A DNA stretch of 64,000 bases from Diplolepis rosae. Its lineage: Eukaryota > Arthropoda > Insecta > Hymenoptera > Diplolepididae. How positions within the stretch are numbered: the stretch's first letter is position 1; each line of letters opens with the position of its first letter. Positions 33,473 through 44,993 of this stretch are shown in pieces. Below the pieces are notes generated by a model. The model saw nothing but the letters and a program-made list of their open reading frames with translations, was not told where the DNA came from and did not search any database. The stretch covers positions 2,170,001-2,234,000 of the forward strand of contig JAPYXD010000275.1 of assembly GCA_030998225.1 (NCBI GenBank). The letters run 5' to 3'. A program made the translations under genes and the position numbers.

Positions 33473-34968
33473 ATGCTAAATAAATTAGAAGAAGGCTTCG
33501 TAAAAGCTGATTCTACCAATTTACCTAAAGTTCATGTGTTTATGATATGGGATTTTTTAATGAGAAGTAAGAAACACAACATTCCTGAAGTCCGAGGGGT
33601 TAAAGCAACAGTGTAAGTTTTATGCTTATTGTAACAAAAATAGAATGATTTTTATTTTTTTTTTATGTCGAGTTTGATTTAATTGTAACGTTTTCTGATT
33701 GATAGGTCTTCGCGAGAAAATTATGGAGATTCTGCAATAGGTTACGTTTGCTTGAAAAGGAGTAAACCTTTATGTCAAGTTAATGGTCAAATTTGCCCAG
33801 AACACCGCGTTCGAAAAAAGAATTACAACGTTATTTTGAAAATGAATGAAAATGAAGAAAAGATCATTTCTGTCGAATGTCTCGACTGTGCAGCATCACA
33901 AGGTAATAATTTACTGCAATGCAATTTTTTAACTAAAACCTACGTACATACGTTAATATGATGAACATTTTGTCGCGACATTTTTAAAAATATAAATATT
34001 AACACAAACAAGGCCAAAATTTCATGAAAATATTACAAAATTATAGGTGGATGCAAGCACGGTATTGCGTTTCTATTTTGGGTAAATAGAAGATATGAAA
34101 ATGCATCTCCAACTGAAATTGAATGTTATTGGAGACGTCCACCACTGTCAGCTGTTGTAACAGACAAGAAATTTGTAACAGCAAGTAAATTGTCAAAAAA
34201 AAGTTCTGCATTGGAATCTGTGACAATAGATGCAACCGGTTTTTTGTCTAAATTGGTTGATCAAGCGACTATTAAACAAATAGATAGTCAACTATCAAGA
34301 TACACTTACGTGTTAGAAGATAAAGCTGTCTACTGTGCATCGATTCATCGTTTACTTTTTAACTTTACTAAAGACGAAGATGTATTTTCAGATTTCAATG
34401 TTTACATGAAAAAAATTATTACTCCAGAACTTTGTAAAGAAATTGAAGAAAAAACAAGAAATCAAAGAAATGATCCATTCTGGTATGAAATGAGGTTTGG
34501 CAGATCGCATAATAGGAATAGCTAAATGATATGAAAGCAAGTACATGAAGCGAGGCAAAGAACTAGAACCTCAAGTTATGTCTGAAACTGAAAAAATGCT
34601 GAACTGCAAAATTGAAAGAAGCGGTTTACATATCATTCCTTCGCTACCTATGTTAGGAGCTTCTCCAGATGGAATTCGTTCAGATTTTATAGTTGAAGTT
34701 AAATGTCCTTGTTCAGAAAAAAATATCGACCACTATTTATGCAATGGTGAAATAAGTAATGAATGTAAGGGACAAATGAATTTACAAATGTTGGCAACTG
34801 GAAAAAAAAGGACTGCTATGTGTCGCTGATCCGGACTTTGAAAATAACAGAAGTATTCAACATGTCTGGATTTCATTTCATGAACAGTTTACGAACAGTA
34901 TGATTGAAAGTGCTGTTTGTTTTTTGGATAAACATATTTTGACTTACTTAATGAAAACTTTTATGTAG
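33473..34968 (+). pseudogene. YqaJ-like nuclease with SWIM-like finger (ISL2EU accessory)
   Basis: Exon 1 33473-33612 (phase 2 donor GTAAGT), exon 2 33706-33902 (phase 1 donor), exon 3 from 34047. Across the exon 2-3 junction lies CLDCAASQ followed by GGCKHGIAF, a SWIM-type C-x-x-C...C-x-H finger. The C-terminal half has LGASPDGIRSDFIVEVKCPC, the D...E-x-K core of YqaJ/lambda-exonuclease (PD-(D/E)XK) nucleases, followed by QMNLQML. The gene has a stop and +1 shift at 34523-34545 and another shift in an A8 run near 34805. It ends at TAG 34968 with AATAAA near 34998. The role in transposition is unknown. Confidence 0.85.
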
Positions 34969-35070
34969 ATTTGTTGCTCAAATTTTTTAATTAGAAAAAT
35001 AAAGTTTTCATGTACACACAATATATATTCATGTTTATTGATAGAGTATTAACATTTTTGAAAGTCACAA

Positions 35071-37612
35071 TTATTTTTTAATAATAGGTGTTTGCAAATT
35101 AATCAAACCAGCCACAATAGTTATTATATCATCAATGTACGGCATTATATTCAAATCAAGGCAAGAATGTGGCTCTAAAATATTATATTCTCTAAGTCTT
35201 CTTATCAATCTTTCAATATGTATTCGTAAACTTGCTATGCGCTTTGTCTCAATGACTTCATCCGCTGTCATTTTTTCTAATGAAGATACAGACGGTGATC
35301 GTATAAGTTCGCAATTTTTTTCATTTAATACAGTTTGAATTTGTTTAAATCCTCTGTCCGCCATCACACCAGATTTCTCGGGTAAAACTGACATGACATT
35401 GCTTTCCTCAAACAGAAGAGTATCACTTATTCGCCCTCCGTACCCTTTGGACATATATACTATGAAGCCATCTGGTGTACTGACAATCAAATACTTTACA
35501 GTATTGCATTTTTTATAGTCTGACCAAGTCAAACTTTGATGCACAGAATCGGATGGTTTTTTAATTTCAATTTCAAATGCATCTAAAAGAACACATATAT
35601 CACTATAATTTGCACGAAATGCTATTGGCAAATTTAGTTTAATATTATCTGGATCTGGAAAGAATATAAGATTTTTCAAGCAAGCAGCTATAAGTCTTAC
35701 TGTTTTTCTGAAAACCCGACTTGATTTGGATGCAGACCAACCAAACTGATCTCCCAAACGATCAAAAGTATCATTTGTTTTGATTTTCATGAAAGTCATA
35801 TTTATTTCATCAATTCCACATTTTGTATATGTGTGCAATAGGTCACAGATCCAAGACCATTCTACAAGAATACCAATATACTTTTTTGGGCTGAGACTTA
35901 TAAAATACTTAATCAAGGTTAAAGTAAGTAACTGCATTTGTTTCTTTTTTTCTCTCTCTTCTTTGACCAGCGAATGATTACTAGAACTACTTGACGATGG
36001 CTTGTAAAGAGAAACCGACGAGAAAGATTTTGCTATGGACTCGATTGAACTTGACGAAGTAGATACTATTGATCGTTGTTTGGAAAAATTGATCGGGGAG
36101 CACCCTCTATCAGTAGGCATTTTTCCACATACAGTTGGTAAATCACACGATGTAGCTTTACTACGAAAATGAGGTTTGATTTCTTTTTGACTACTTTGCA
36201 CTCCAATGCTTCGCTGATCATTTATTTTTTTATGTGCCACTGCTGGCGATTTCAATTTACAAGTGGAATATGTAACGCTGGTTTTGTTTTTGTTCTTCTG
36301 AAAAGCATTGTATACATCAGCAGCTCTTGAAATGTCAGAATTTTCACCAAATTTTGTTAATTTTGGTATACTATCAACAGCTGCACTATCTTCAATTTTT
36401 CTTGTTAACATACATAAATTTTTAACAGGATTTTCAATAGTTGTTAACTGATGCATGTCATTTACATCTGCGATATTTTCATTGATTTTTCTTGGTAATG
36501 TGCAAAGATCTGTAGTCTCATCCAATAACACAGGAGCGCTTTTGATGTTACTTGAGTGATCACGTGCAGGTGCACTACTATCTATTCCAATTTCAATAAT
36601 ATCTTGAATATCTTTTTATAATGAGTCCTCATTAAAGATCTGAAAATAATAATAAATTATTCCAATTTCTTCGTTTTTTGAAATTCAGTCAACCAAATTT
36701 TTTTACAAATTTTTGCACTCAATTTATGAAAAATAGTTTTTTTTTAAATAACAACAAATTTTGGTAATAGTCAGTTTACTATTTTAAACTTACACCAGTG
36801 TCTTTATCCACAAGCATACTTGTTGGTTTGCTATTCGCAACGTGTAGAGTACCCGACTTTGTGTGAAATTGTTTATCATTTAGTACCTGCAAAATTATAT
36901 TACTAATTAATGTTATTTGAATAGTGAAGTCACAGAGAAATAAAACAAGATATTTACTGTATTTGTGATGCATCCAAGCACATTTTTAGATTTATCATTA
37001 TTCAATTTAAGGCGTTTACTATTGTTTTCAGTTTTGTACTCCAATTCGATATCATTTTCGACTCGATTTTCTTTCTGATTTTCTTCAAGTAATATTTCAT
37101 TGATAACTCTTTTTCTCGATAATTTTTGTACAGCAGTTCGTTCCGTAGTAATAAAAGGTTGATATCTTTTTGGCTGACACAAAAAAATGTGAGGTACTAC
37201 TGCTTTTTTCAATTTTGGAGGACCTCATTGGATACTGCACTTGACATAATTATCCGAGTCTTCTTTTAACTACATAGAAATATATTGATCAATCGACTTT
37301 GAAGGTTATGTTTTCATACTTTTTAAGACAAATTTTTGTACGATTTAAACGTATTAGAATTTCATTTCATTTCTAGTACATGATGTTATTCATTAATTAC
37401 TTATTAATTTCACTAATTTTACTAATACTCACGTTAAAATGGTCTTCACAACAAAAATAGTTACATTGACGTGCCGGTTGATCTGTACGATGTGCTTGAT
37501 TAAACCACTTTTTCCGCACTTTAAAGTTTGTTGGCACACAAAAAAAATGTTTCAACGGTTTTTTGAGTGTTGTACTTTTACAATTTGGTACAAAACACGT
37601 CCGATAATACAA
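35071..37612 (-). pseudogene. THAP plus DDE_4-type transposase (ISL2EU)
   Basis: Five minus-strand exons, starting with the first. Exon 1 (37612-37433) has a THAP finger: CFVPNCKS, KWFNQAH, CCEDHF. Exon 2 (about 37267-36958) continues VVPHIFLCQP and a basic stretch. Exon 3 is about 36890-36790. The last two blocks run from about 36640 to 35071. The 486-codon final frame has LLDAFEIEI, VMADRGFKQ and HIERLIRRL, the D, D and E of the DDE_Tnp_4 family. In-frame TGA after CSIQ in exon 2 and TAA near 36618 break it. Converges with the nuclease gene, 100 bp apart. Confidence 0.8.
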
Positions 37613-37982
37613 TGCAATGGTGACGTCACGAACACAAAGCCAGCTTCGGAGCTGATCGGGAATTTCCGGATCGTTTTACTGTGCTTGAAATTCACAGAGT
37701 TTATTTTTTTTTTCTTGCATAATATGTGTTTAAAAAATACAGGAAAAAAATTGACTGCAGAAATCAGGTATCCTCTATCGATAGCAATTTTTTGGAAAAT
37801 TTTGCAAATACCCTATTTTTGAGAAGCAGACGACACAGCAGATGAAACTTTTGTGACTAACGTGACACCTAACCTTGTTTTAGGCTTTTATGAAACAGTA
37901 TGTCTTTTGAAAGTGTATTTGTATTATTTTGTTGATAACTAGTATATTAATTACTAAACTGAATTTAATTTGGTGCCATAAA

Positions 37983-38497
37983 ATGGAAAGAGAACACGAG
38001 AAATTAAAACCAACTAATGTTTTTAATGAATATTATATGCCTGTTGATGGCGTTGAAAAAGAATATAAGTGTTTATTTTGTGAGAAAATATATATCAAAC
38101 ATATTACCCGGATGATTAAACACATTGTAATATGTGAAAATGCTCCTAATAGCGTGAAAGACTATGTTCTCGATCAAATTATAGCACCATCTGTTAGTAT
38201 TAATGTAGAAAAAGAAGAATACGAGATGAGTATTTCAGAGCAAGTAAGTTTGTATTCCACTTTGTTATTTCGAAATATACACGCACATAAAAGAATCTGT
38301 ATTATTATACTTCATATATAATATTATATAGAATTAAATATATTAACACTTATTATACATTTTAGAATCAGTTGTGGGTGAAATTTGCGCGTGCCGTCTA
38401 CACATCTGGTACACCTTTTACAGTCGTAGAAAACGTCTACTGGATTGAGTATTTAAATTACTTAAGAACATCAACAATATTTAATATATACTGTTAA
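37983..38497 (+). pseudogene. hAT transposase N-terminal fragment with BED zinc finger
   Basis: Exon 1 (37983-38243) reads EYKCLFCEKIYIKHITRMIK HIVIC in two stretches, a BED-type C2HC finger (C-2-C, then H and C). A donor GTAAGT follows at 38244. Exon 2 (38366-38497) reads LWVKFARAVYTSGTPFTVVE, the typical hAT block after the BED finger, and then stops. The RNase-H-like catalytic core is absent, so this copy is non-autonomous. Confidence 0.8.
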
Positions 38498-39038
38498 CAT
38501 AATGTTTAATTAATTTTTCAAATTTCGTTTCTATGTTTCAGTTTGCACTTTATTTTTAAATATATACTCACCTTTATTTTATGTAATAATAAAATTTTCA
38601 ATAAATATTTGTAACAGATTTAATTTTTTCACTCCACGATAAGAAACATCAAAACATCACAATGCCACTACCACCATGTGCACTGCACCGATAAGCAAAA
38701 GTATGTTTGTCGTCTGCTAAAATGGCCACAAATGTACTTTTCCCCTTATTTTTCTTTTTTTAAGGAATTCTTTGAGTTAAACTGATTGCACTTATATTGG
38801 AAAGTGTTACATTTATTAAATAATCCTGTTTTTAATTAAATCAACTTTTCAGATTATGGGAAAATTCAGAATTACCACTTCTGACTAGCGTGACCGGTAA
38901 TTACCACGTCACGTCAGGTAATACATTACTTACCACTGGTCACAGGAGCAGTCGCCCATCACTAAGCGTAACTAATTTCTATTCCTATATCGTCTTGACT
39001 ATCGATCCCACGAATGGTTTCGATCGCGGTTTCTGCTT

Positions 39039-39504
39039 TTATTCTTCCCTTCTCGTCGATGTGCGATGCTGAGGGGACAGAGAATCGTACATTAGGCTCT
39101 GCGTAGATTTTCTCATTCCTAAATTGTAAGTTTTCTTGTGCTTGCCTGTTTTCCTGTTCCCCTTCGGATGACGAGTCAGTGGTAACATCTTGTTGTTGTG
39201 TAGTTTCTTTATCTGTTTCAACTTCTCCCGATCAACCTACTTTCTTTTCCAGCTTAGAAATTTCCTCTATTCTGTTTTCATTTTCTCTCTTAAGCGTATT
39301 GCAAGAGAAAGTGAGAAATTCCATTGGGGCGAGCATTCGTCCTAACAGTTCTTCCGTTGTATGGGAGGGGGACTTGGCCCGGATGAGTGAATGAACTCTA
39401 GACATTGGAGCTGTTGAGAATGGAAGGTTCATAGAAAGTGACGAGTCGATCTGGTACAAAGTACCGTTTTGATGTTTGTCAAACGCCGGTGTGCTTATTT
39501 TCAC
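39039..39504 (-). pseudogene. Gypsy gag, N-terminal part
   Basis: Two frames offset by a shift near 39230. The first opens with KISTPAFDKHQNGTLYQID and includes a coiled, charged stretch (NTLKRENENRIEEISKLEKK). The second continues with a basic segment. Assigned as gag by position between leader and protease and by the zinc knuckle downstream on the far side of the hAT insertion. Confidence 0.6.
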
Positions 39505-40269
39505 CTATTTTCCCCATTTGATGATGGTTTGCGTAACGGGTGTGTGTGTCGCGTTACAATATTAAATATTTCAGTATTTTAATACTATAAAATTAGAAGC
39601 AATCGCCTATTGTAATTCCTTAGATTTTAATAGTAGTGTTTTTTTTTTTTTTTGAGGAACGACCAGTGCTCTGGAACACCAGGAGTATAGTCGACCCGAT
39701 CTCACTACTACAATGTTACAATGCTTAGGTATTATATTTTTTTTTTTTTTTGCTTACGGTTTCTCGCTTCCACTAACAGCTGAGATTCGGGGTCTCTGGA
39801 TTCCGTGGAGCCCGCTGCCACTTTCTCAAGCGATGACGTATCAACCACTCTGCTGCTTCCTGGAAACCGGTTCCTCGAAAGGGCGTTAGCTACTTGCTGC
39901 TATGCACGTTATAGGTGTTAGCCAACCTGGTCCGATTCGTCTTAGGATCTTACCATCTATGTGACGTACCTCTTTCGCCTGTTTGCGGGACTCGTTCCAA
40001 TTTGAATGTTCTTCAATCTGAATTTACGTCGTATAGGGCCTACTATGTTCAGCACCTAATTATATTCAGATAAATACTAATTCATTTTTATTTTATTTTC
40101 TTTCGGGCTTACCGTAGTAAAGTCCGAAGTTCTTGCCTTAATAAATCTCGTAAGATTCTCACTTGCTTCTGGTCCGTAGAATCCAGTTTCCTTTCTCAGT
40201 GCCATCCGCGTTTCTATATGGTTCTAATTAATCTATTCCGTAGAATTTCGAGAACCGAGAAAACTTACC
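39505..40269 (-). other. Gypsy leader region
   Basis: Untranslated stretch between the primer site and gag. It contains two long T runs on the plus strand (about 39640 and 39740), which are A-rich tracts in the element's own orientation. No frame is visible. Confidence 0.5.
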
Positions 40270-40289
40270 GGATCCTGGCAGGATCGCCA
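40270..40289 (-). other. Primer binding site of the gypsy element
   Basis: Minus-strand TGGCGATCCTGCCAGGATCC lies five bases inside the LTR. Its complement ends GGATCGCCA, as a mature tRNA 3-prime end would. An arginine tRNA is my best guess, not proven. Confidence 0.6.
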
Positions 40290-40294
40290 GAAAC

Positions 40295-40469
40295 TATTAT
40301 GCGTAATGACGAAGAAAGAGGTTTTAAGAATATTGCTGAGTCGTTTGTTTAGAAAGCTCAGTAGTTATAACTTTATTGGTCGGACAAGAACTGAGGAGCG
40401 GGCCCTGCGCTCTACATTATATAGGCCTCGAGTGATAATAGAAGGGGTAGCTTACTGTTAGGCATAACA
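40295..40469 (-). repeat. 5-prime LTR of the gypsy element
   Basis: About 175 bp. On the minus strand it begins TGTTATGCC and ends GCATAATA, giving short inverted ends. It contains a TATA-like CCTATATAATG (about 40421-40431) and a polyadenylation signal AATAAA in CCAATAAAGTT. A GTGC target copy follows at 40470. Confidence 0.75.
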
Positions 40470-41134
40470 GTGCTTATTAAACATTATTTTCTACGAGGAA
40501 AACCAATCAAAGAGACTCAAGAAAAGCTCGCAAACTATTATAAGAAGTCTGCTCCATCACATGGCATGGTTCATAAGTGGTTCACAGAAACAAAAAATCA
40601 GTCGAAAATGTGGACTGGGCCTGGCGAATCTGCGCCGAAAAAACGAAGACAGTTCTATCAGCCGGTAAGGTCATGAACACAATTTTTTGGGACTCACATG
40701 GTATAATATTAATCAATTATCTACAGAAGGGAAAAGCTATTACAGGAGAGTATTATGCCTCATTATTAGATCGATTTGATGCCATACTGAAGGAAAAGCG
40801 ACCCCATCTGTCGAAAAAAGAAGTGCTTTTCCACCACGACCTTGCACCAGCTTACACGAGAGGCATTGCAACGGCCAAATTATCTGATTTACGCTACAAA
40901 ATACTTCCTCATCCACTTTATTCCGCAAATTTGGTTCCTTCCCATAATTTTTTGTTTCCTAACATAAAAACTTGGTTTGGAGGTAAAAGATTTTCATCGA
41001 ACGAAGAGATCATTGTTGCGACAAATGAGTATTTTGAGAGGTTTGATAAAAATTACTTTTTAGAGGGCATAAAGAAGCTTAAGTACCACTATAATAAATG
41101 CATACAGTTCAAAGGGGACTATGTTGGAAAATAA
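40470..41134 (+). pseudogene. Mariner transposase remainder
   Basis: The resumed frame carries the first helix-turn-helix (HYFLRGKPIKETQEK, SAPSHGMVHKWFTE). It then shifts at about 40600-40675 across a deletion to the catalytic half starting VMNTIFWDSHGIILINYLQK. The second Asp is present in HHDLAP, but the position of the third reads VPSHNFLF, with His in place of Asp. It ends CIQFKGDYVGK. It lacks the second DNA-binding motif and the first catalytic Asp, so it is inactive. Confidence 0.85.
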
Positions 41135-41241
41135 ATTGGAATTTTTGTTAAGAAAAGAGTTCTTCATTTCAAAGTCACGGACTTATTGAACAGCCCTCGT
41201 ATTTTAAAATTTCTATACTACAATAAATAAAATATTCTATT

Positions 41242-42149
41242 CTAATTCGAAAATAGTATACCTTCTAAATTTTTAAAAACACGTATTTTAACTAAATGCA
41301 TTAATAATAAATTGAGCATGGCAGAAGAATGCACATGTAACTCGTAATGAAGAATCAGAGTTACGAAATGAAAAATCGATTTGTAAATATTAATTGATCT
41401 TTGCAAAAGATATGACATATTGATTGAAGTTAGTCTAAAAACTAAACGTTTCCAAATAGACAAAAAACTATTTGTTAAACTTGAAGCTACACAAACCGGA
41501 TGCTTAACTCCACTTGCATCTGCAAAGTTTTTCCCGAAATTCTGTAAGATTGACTGACCTGTTCCCGGTCTGTAAGCCTGATTCTTCATTCCGGTCACAT
41601 ATTCAGTATTGATAGCTAAATATTCAACTATGGGAAAAGTATCTTCTAGAGGAAAGTCGGGCATCCTAGGACACTGAACTTTACATAATTATAGGTAATT
41701 TTAGGAATAGCTCGAAAAACTCCAATCTGAAGTCAACAGAAAAAATTTCAAACTAAATCATTCCTAACGCCTAATTTTTCAGAAATTCAAAATATCTCAA
41801 AAACAGTGCAAAAAACACATATGGTGACAAAATTGTGAAGGTTTACCATAAAGGGAGTTCCGTCTAAAAAACTCCGGAAAATTAAAGGAAAGCGTGCTCT
41901 TTTCCCCGAGAAGATTTCAAATAAGTTAAAAATTTTTTTCCGATAATTGACAGATTCATTCAGATTAAAAAGGCAGTTTGGATTGATTTGTTTTAAATTT
42001 GGAATTAAATCTATTCCAAAATTTTCACCAGGGCTATTTTCCTTAAACTGAGTGGCTTTGAGGAAAAATAGAAATCTAATTAACAATAAAAACCACCGCC
42101 TGAAGTACCATGATAAGTTAATTTTCATCTGTATTCTGAATTTCTTCAT
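41242..42149 (-). CDS. Unrecognised minus-strand ORF pair, possible spliced gene
   Basis: Two open frames on the minus strand. The first (42149-41787) starts MKKFRIQMKINLSW, has a hydrophobic segment WFLLLIRFLFFL about residues 19-30, and then a hydrophilic chain. After CCCTTTATG comes GTAAAC, a possible donor. The second (from 41664) follows a possible acceptor, GTGTCCTAG, and reads PDFPLEDTFPIVEYLAINTE, TGQSILQNFGKNFADASGVK. The composition looks protein-like, but the phases at this donor and acceptor do not agree cleanly. No family recognised; could be a host gene fragment or a retroelement piece. Confidence 0.3.
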
Positions 42150-43065
42150 TGTTCTACATCAAAATTATTTGAACTAACACAAAAAAGAATAGCACAAGTT
42201 TGCCTTCTGATTCGAAATCAGCGACCCGAAAAAACCCTAAGATACCAAGTGTCATGCAAATCAGATTGAATTTTGCAATTTAGATCCGCTATATTGAATC
42301 CGTCATCTTTGATTTTGGACAACTTCAGAACATGACTTTCTATTCGCATTACTGGCATGATTTTTGAGTAATTTTGAATCACTCATCTAGTGAATGGAAT
42401 CACTTGCTAATATATTAATCTTATTTATGTCTAGTTGTACCCGACTTCTTTTATATTCAGTTCTTATATCTATTATGTAAGATCATAATATCTTCATATT
42501 CGAATAAATTTTGATTTTATAACTGATTATATAAGATAATTAGCCTATAGTTGAGTATCCATTTTTCTTCGTATACGCACTATTCTTGCATATACGTATA
42601 TAAAGATACAATTTTCATTGATTAGTCAATAAATTGAAATAGATAAATAGACAGACACCATCATCAAAATATTTGTTTGCATCCGGGGGTCTGGTTGAGA
42701 AGATGCATTAGAATAAAACCGGGGGCTAAATAATAAGTAAGCTTCGAATTCGATTTTGTAAGGAAACCGAAACGCATCAGAATTGTCCAGAAATAGGTTG
42801 CAGAATACGAATACAGTGTCAAAACTTTACTATACCGTATATAAAGCGTGCTACTGCCCGAGAAAATCGTATTGTATTGTAACTTTTTTTGATTTTATTT
42901 ATTTAAATTTAAACTATTCTATCATTAAACTTGGAGCCCAAATGCGGAAGGAGAAATAAAAACGATTCGGTATGCGGTTGAATCTATTTTAATGGTCTCT
43001 ATACTATGTCGATTTTCCCTTTACAAGATTTTTATTTATTGATGTTGACATGGGTTATTACATAA
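42150..43065. other. No gene seen
   Basis: AT-rich, with short TATATACGT-type runs at 42580-42610. I looked for a signal exon for SPH-2 here and in the following kilobase and found none with a matching phase 1 donor. Confidence 0.3.
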
Positions 43066-43265
43066 GAGGGAAATCGACCTACTCTAAGAATTTCCCCCTA
43101 AATCTTATATCTATTAACATAAAATAGACTCTTGATTATAATTTTATTTCCAGTGCATTATATTTAAAAGAGGGAAACCGCCCTACTCTAAGAATTACCC
43201 TCTAAATCTCCTATCTATTAATCTTAATATAAAATAAACATTGATTATAGTTTTATCTCCAATGA
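43066..43265. repeat. Tandem duplication, about 100-bp units
   Basis: Two copies of AGAGGGAAA-CG-CCTACTCTAAGAATT...CCTAAATCT-CTATCTATTAA...TTGATTATA-TTTTAT, at 43066-43160 and 43168-43265, with modest divergence. Confidence 0.65.
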
Positions 43266-43515
43266 CTCGATACAATGCAAAGTAAATTTCTATAAGCTTG
43301 CATAAAGTCTATTTGTTTTATTCACTATGAGGTTTTATCTTCTTTTAGTCTTCAAAGAGTGACCGTAAGCATGGATCGTTCGAAATGTTTATCAATGAAT
43401 GTAAAAATTCATTGATGAAATCCTTTCGAAACGATCGTTGAAATCTTGAGCGCAGAACTCGAAATAAGAGGAGAAACCTCTCAATCTTTTCCGCGGACCT
43501 CACGAGTGAAACCAG

Positions 43516-43625
43516 TTAGAACTCAGCGGGGAGCAGAAAACTCCCAACCTGCCCTAAAAGGTCTCAGGTGACAAGTTAGAACTCGTCTGAAAGCAGAAAA
43601 TTTCCAGCCTGTTCTAAAATGCCAC
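43516..43625. repeat. Tandem duplication, 57-bp period
   Basis: The block GTTAGAACTC...GAGCAGAAAACTCCCAACCTG...CTAAAA occurs twice in a row with substitutions. GC content is higher than in the surroundings. Confidence 0.55.
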
Positions 43626-43788
43626 TTGGGCTGCTTACGGCTCGCTTGCGAGCAAAGTACGTCCACTACCATGTATATTAGGAGGTTACTTAAAAAAGTG
43701 AAAATGAGTATCAGTGCCACCAAGTTATGATAGCAAGAACTAATATCAATGCAAACGAAACCCCCGTACCCCGCAACCCAATGCCGGT

Positions 43789-43968
43789 ATGATGGTGGGC
43801 ATTGAATGATATTAAAAGTTCAAAATCTGGAAAGAAACGGAATCAAGAATGAAAGTTTTGAAAGCCTTTTAATGCCTAAGAATTGAACTGCGTTCTTAAG
43901 TTTCATTCTCGATTCCATTTCTTTCCAAATTTTGACATTTCAATGTCATCCAATGCCCACTTTCTAAC
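43789..43968. repeat. Inverted repeat, 180 bp
   Basis: GGTGGGCATTGAATGATATT at the left pairs with AATGTCATCCAATGCCCACTT at the right in a hairpin with about 60-bp arms, both including a GGAAAGAAA-GGAATC block. Resembles a small MITE; no target duplication found. Confidence 0.6.
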
Positions 43969-44718
43969 TAGGTATATTCTAAAGAGCAGAAAATTGTTAA
44001 ACATAAATCAATGATTTATAGCATCAGATTTTATCAAAAGAATATCAAAATATAGTTGCTATGTTTACAACAGCTTAAAAAAAACATCTGTACAGACAAT
44101 AGCGCCACCATTTTTTGGTAGCAAACACTATAATTCATTCCCTTTTTCTCCTATATGAGTGGACCCACTGTGCTTGCGAGCGCCAGAATACCTTTTTCCA
44201 CGTCCACATGCAGCTTTTATAGCATTTCGAAACTTTTCCCCACCATGGCTCCCGCGCCCCGCGTGGGGGACTCGACTTGTGGGTGGGAGGCGCGCGCTTG
44301 CGCCCTACGTCCGCGCTTGTGCTTAGGCTGCTTTGCTCTTGTGGCATGCATGGTGGCGAGCTTGGTTGTCGTTCTATAGGGACCTTGCATAGTCCAAGGG
44401 TTACAGTAAGCCAAAGTCTTACATATTATATAATTTATATTCTGCAACTTGCTCCCGGCTCATATGTATTTTTATTGTTTAAGTGTAAAAAATAAAATAT
44501 TTTCTACATTTCCGACACAAAAGTGTAATAGGTGCAGATTTTTATTCAACTGCTCTCTTTTTTCACCTAATTCATAAGTTTTGGGTTTTCATAAAGACAA
44601 TGAATAGTTCTTTCTATGCAGTGGTGTCTGTATATTTGTCTGTCGATCTATCAGTTGATGAAATGATCCAAAATAAAACTCCTTCTAACATATTTAAATT
44701 AAATGACTGTATGTGCAG
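43969..44718. other. Upstream region of SPH-2 exon 2
   Basis: A GC-rich patch at 44150-44350 gives short open frames on both strands without motifs. The last 130 bp (from TTTTCATAAAGACAATG) resemble the end of SPH-1 intron 1. No signal-peptide exon with a phase 1 donor was identified. Confidence 0.35.
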
Positions 44719-44993
44719 ATAAAAAAAGACAAATAGAGGTAAAGGATAATGATTTCATAAATATTCTTGTTTCCTTGTGGAAAGTGATTTCTCAAGAAGA
44801 ATACTATGTATTATGTCTTGGAGCCTTGGTTAAAGCAAATTTGATCTTTGTTACTACTCAATGTTCTCACAAACTGGATCCACTTAGTGAGGTTGGCGTT
44901 TTGACTGGAATGAATAATATCACAGATTATCCAGAAAAAATTCTAAGCAGTGAACAACCATTTCGTGACGAATCGAAATTTTCTATTCTAGTT
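44719..44993 (+). CDS. SPH-2 exon 2 (trypsin-fold homologue, His region)
   Basis: Acceptor TGTGCAG and donor GTGAGT enclose 91 codons after a 2-nt completion, the same phases as in SPH-1. Key blocks: ILVSLWK (early strand), VLCLGALVKANLIFVTTQC (Cys pair kept, AAH of the active His replaced by TTQ), and FSILV at the end where the catalytic Asp should sit. A methionine-led frame begins 16 nt upstream at 44703, but that part includes the acceptor, so the splice reading is preferred. Secreted pseudoprotease by comparison with SPH-1, though its own signal exon was not found. Confidence 0.75.

Larger units (their letters stand above)
33177..37814. mobile_element. ISL2EU-type DNA transposon inside the hAT
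   Basis: Ends AGGGTATTTGCAAAA at 33177 and its complement TTTTGCAAATACCCT at 37814, with AT duplicated on both sides. It carries two divergent-strand genes that point toward each other: a YqaJ-like nuclease with a SWIM-like finger on the plus strand, and a THAP plus DDE transposase on the minus strand. That pairing and the AT target match the ISL2EU superfamily as I know it. Four stops or shifts make it inactive. Confidence 0.85.
32952..38964 (+). mobile_element. hAT element inside gypsy gag
   Basis: Termini TAGTGATGGG at 32952 and CCCATCACTA at 38964, with inner subterminal similarity (GTGGTAATTCT on both sides). The 8-bp target AGCGTAAC is duplicated exactly at 32944-32951 and 38965-38972. 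Eight-base duplications and (C/T)AGTGATGGG ends are hAT hallmarks. Its interior is interrupted by the ISL2EU-type element at 33177-37814. Confidence 0.9.
27331..40469 (-). mobile_element. Gypsy/errantivirus-type retroelement
   Basis: Minus-strand element with order LTR, gag, protease, RT, RNase H, integrase, env-like frame. GTGC is duplicated at both junctions (27327-27330, 40470-40473), which fixes the boundaries. It is itself split by a hAT element at 32952-38964. Only the 5-prime LTR is complete; the 3-prime LTR is cut down to its last 14 bp or so. Many frameshifts and stops in every gene. An old endogenous copy, not functional. Confidence 0.9.
27131..41199 (+). mobile_element. Mariner element split by a 13-kb nested insertion
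   Basis: The left terminal repeat CGAGGGCTGTTCAATAAGT starts at 27131 and its complement ACTTATTGAACAGCCCTCG ends at 41199. TA flanks both sides (27129-27130, 41200-41201). The start codon lies at 27307 and the frame reads MKKASF before the gypsy element interrupts at 27331. It resumes at 40474 as LIKHYFLRGKPIKETQ, so the insertion hit about codon 8. Excluding the insert, the mariner is under 1 kb and has lost its middle. Confidence 0.85.

Noticed and set aside
44155..44495. GC-rich frames before SPH-2 as a possible first exon
   Set aside because: None has a hydrophobic signal core followed by a phase 1 donor, as required to join exon 2.
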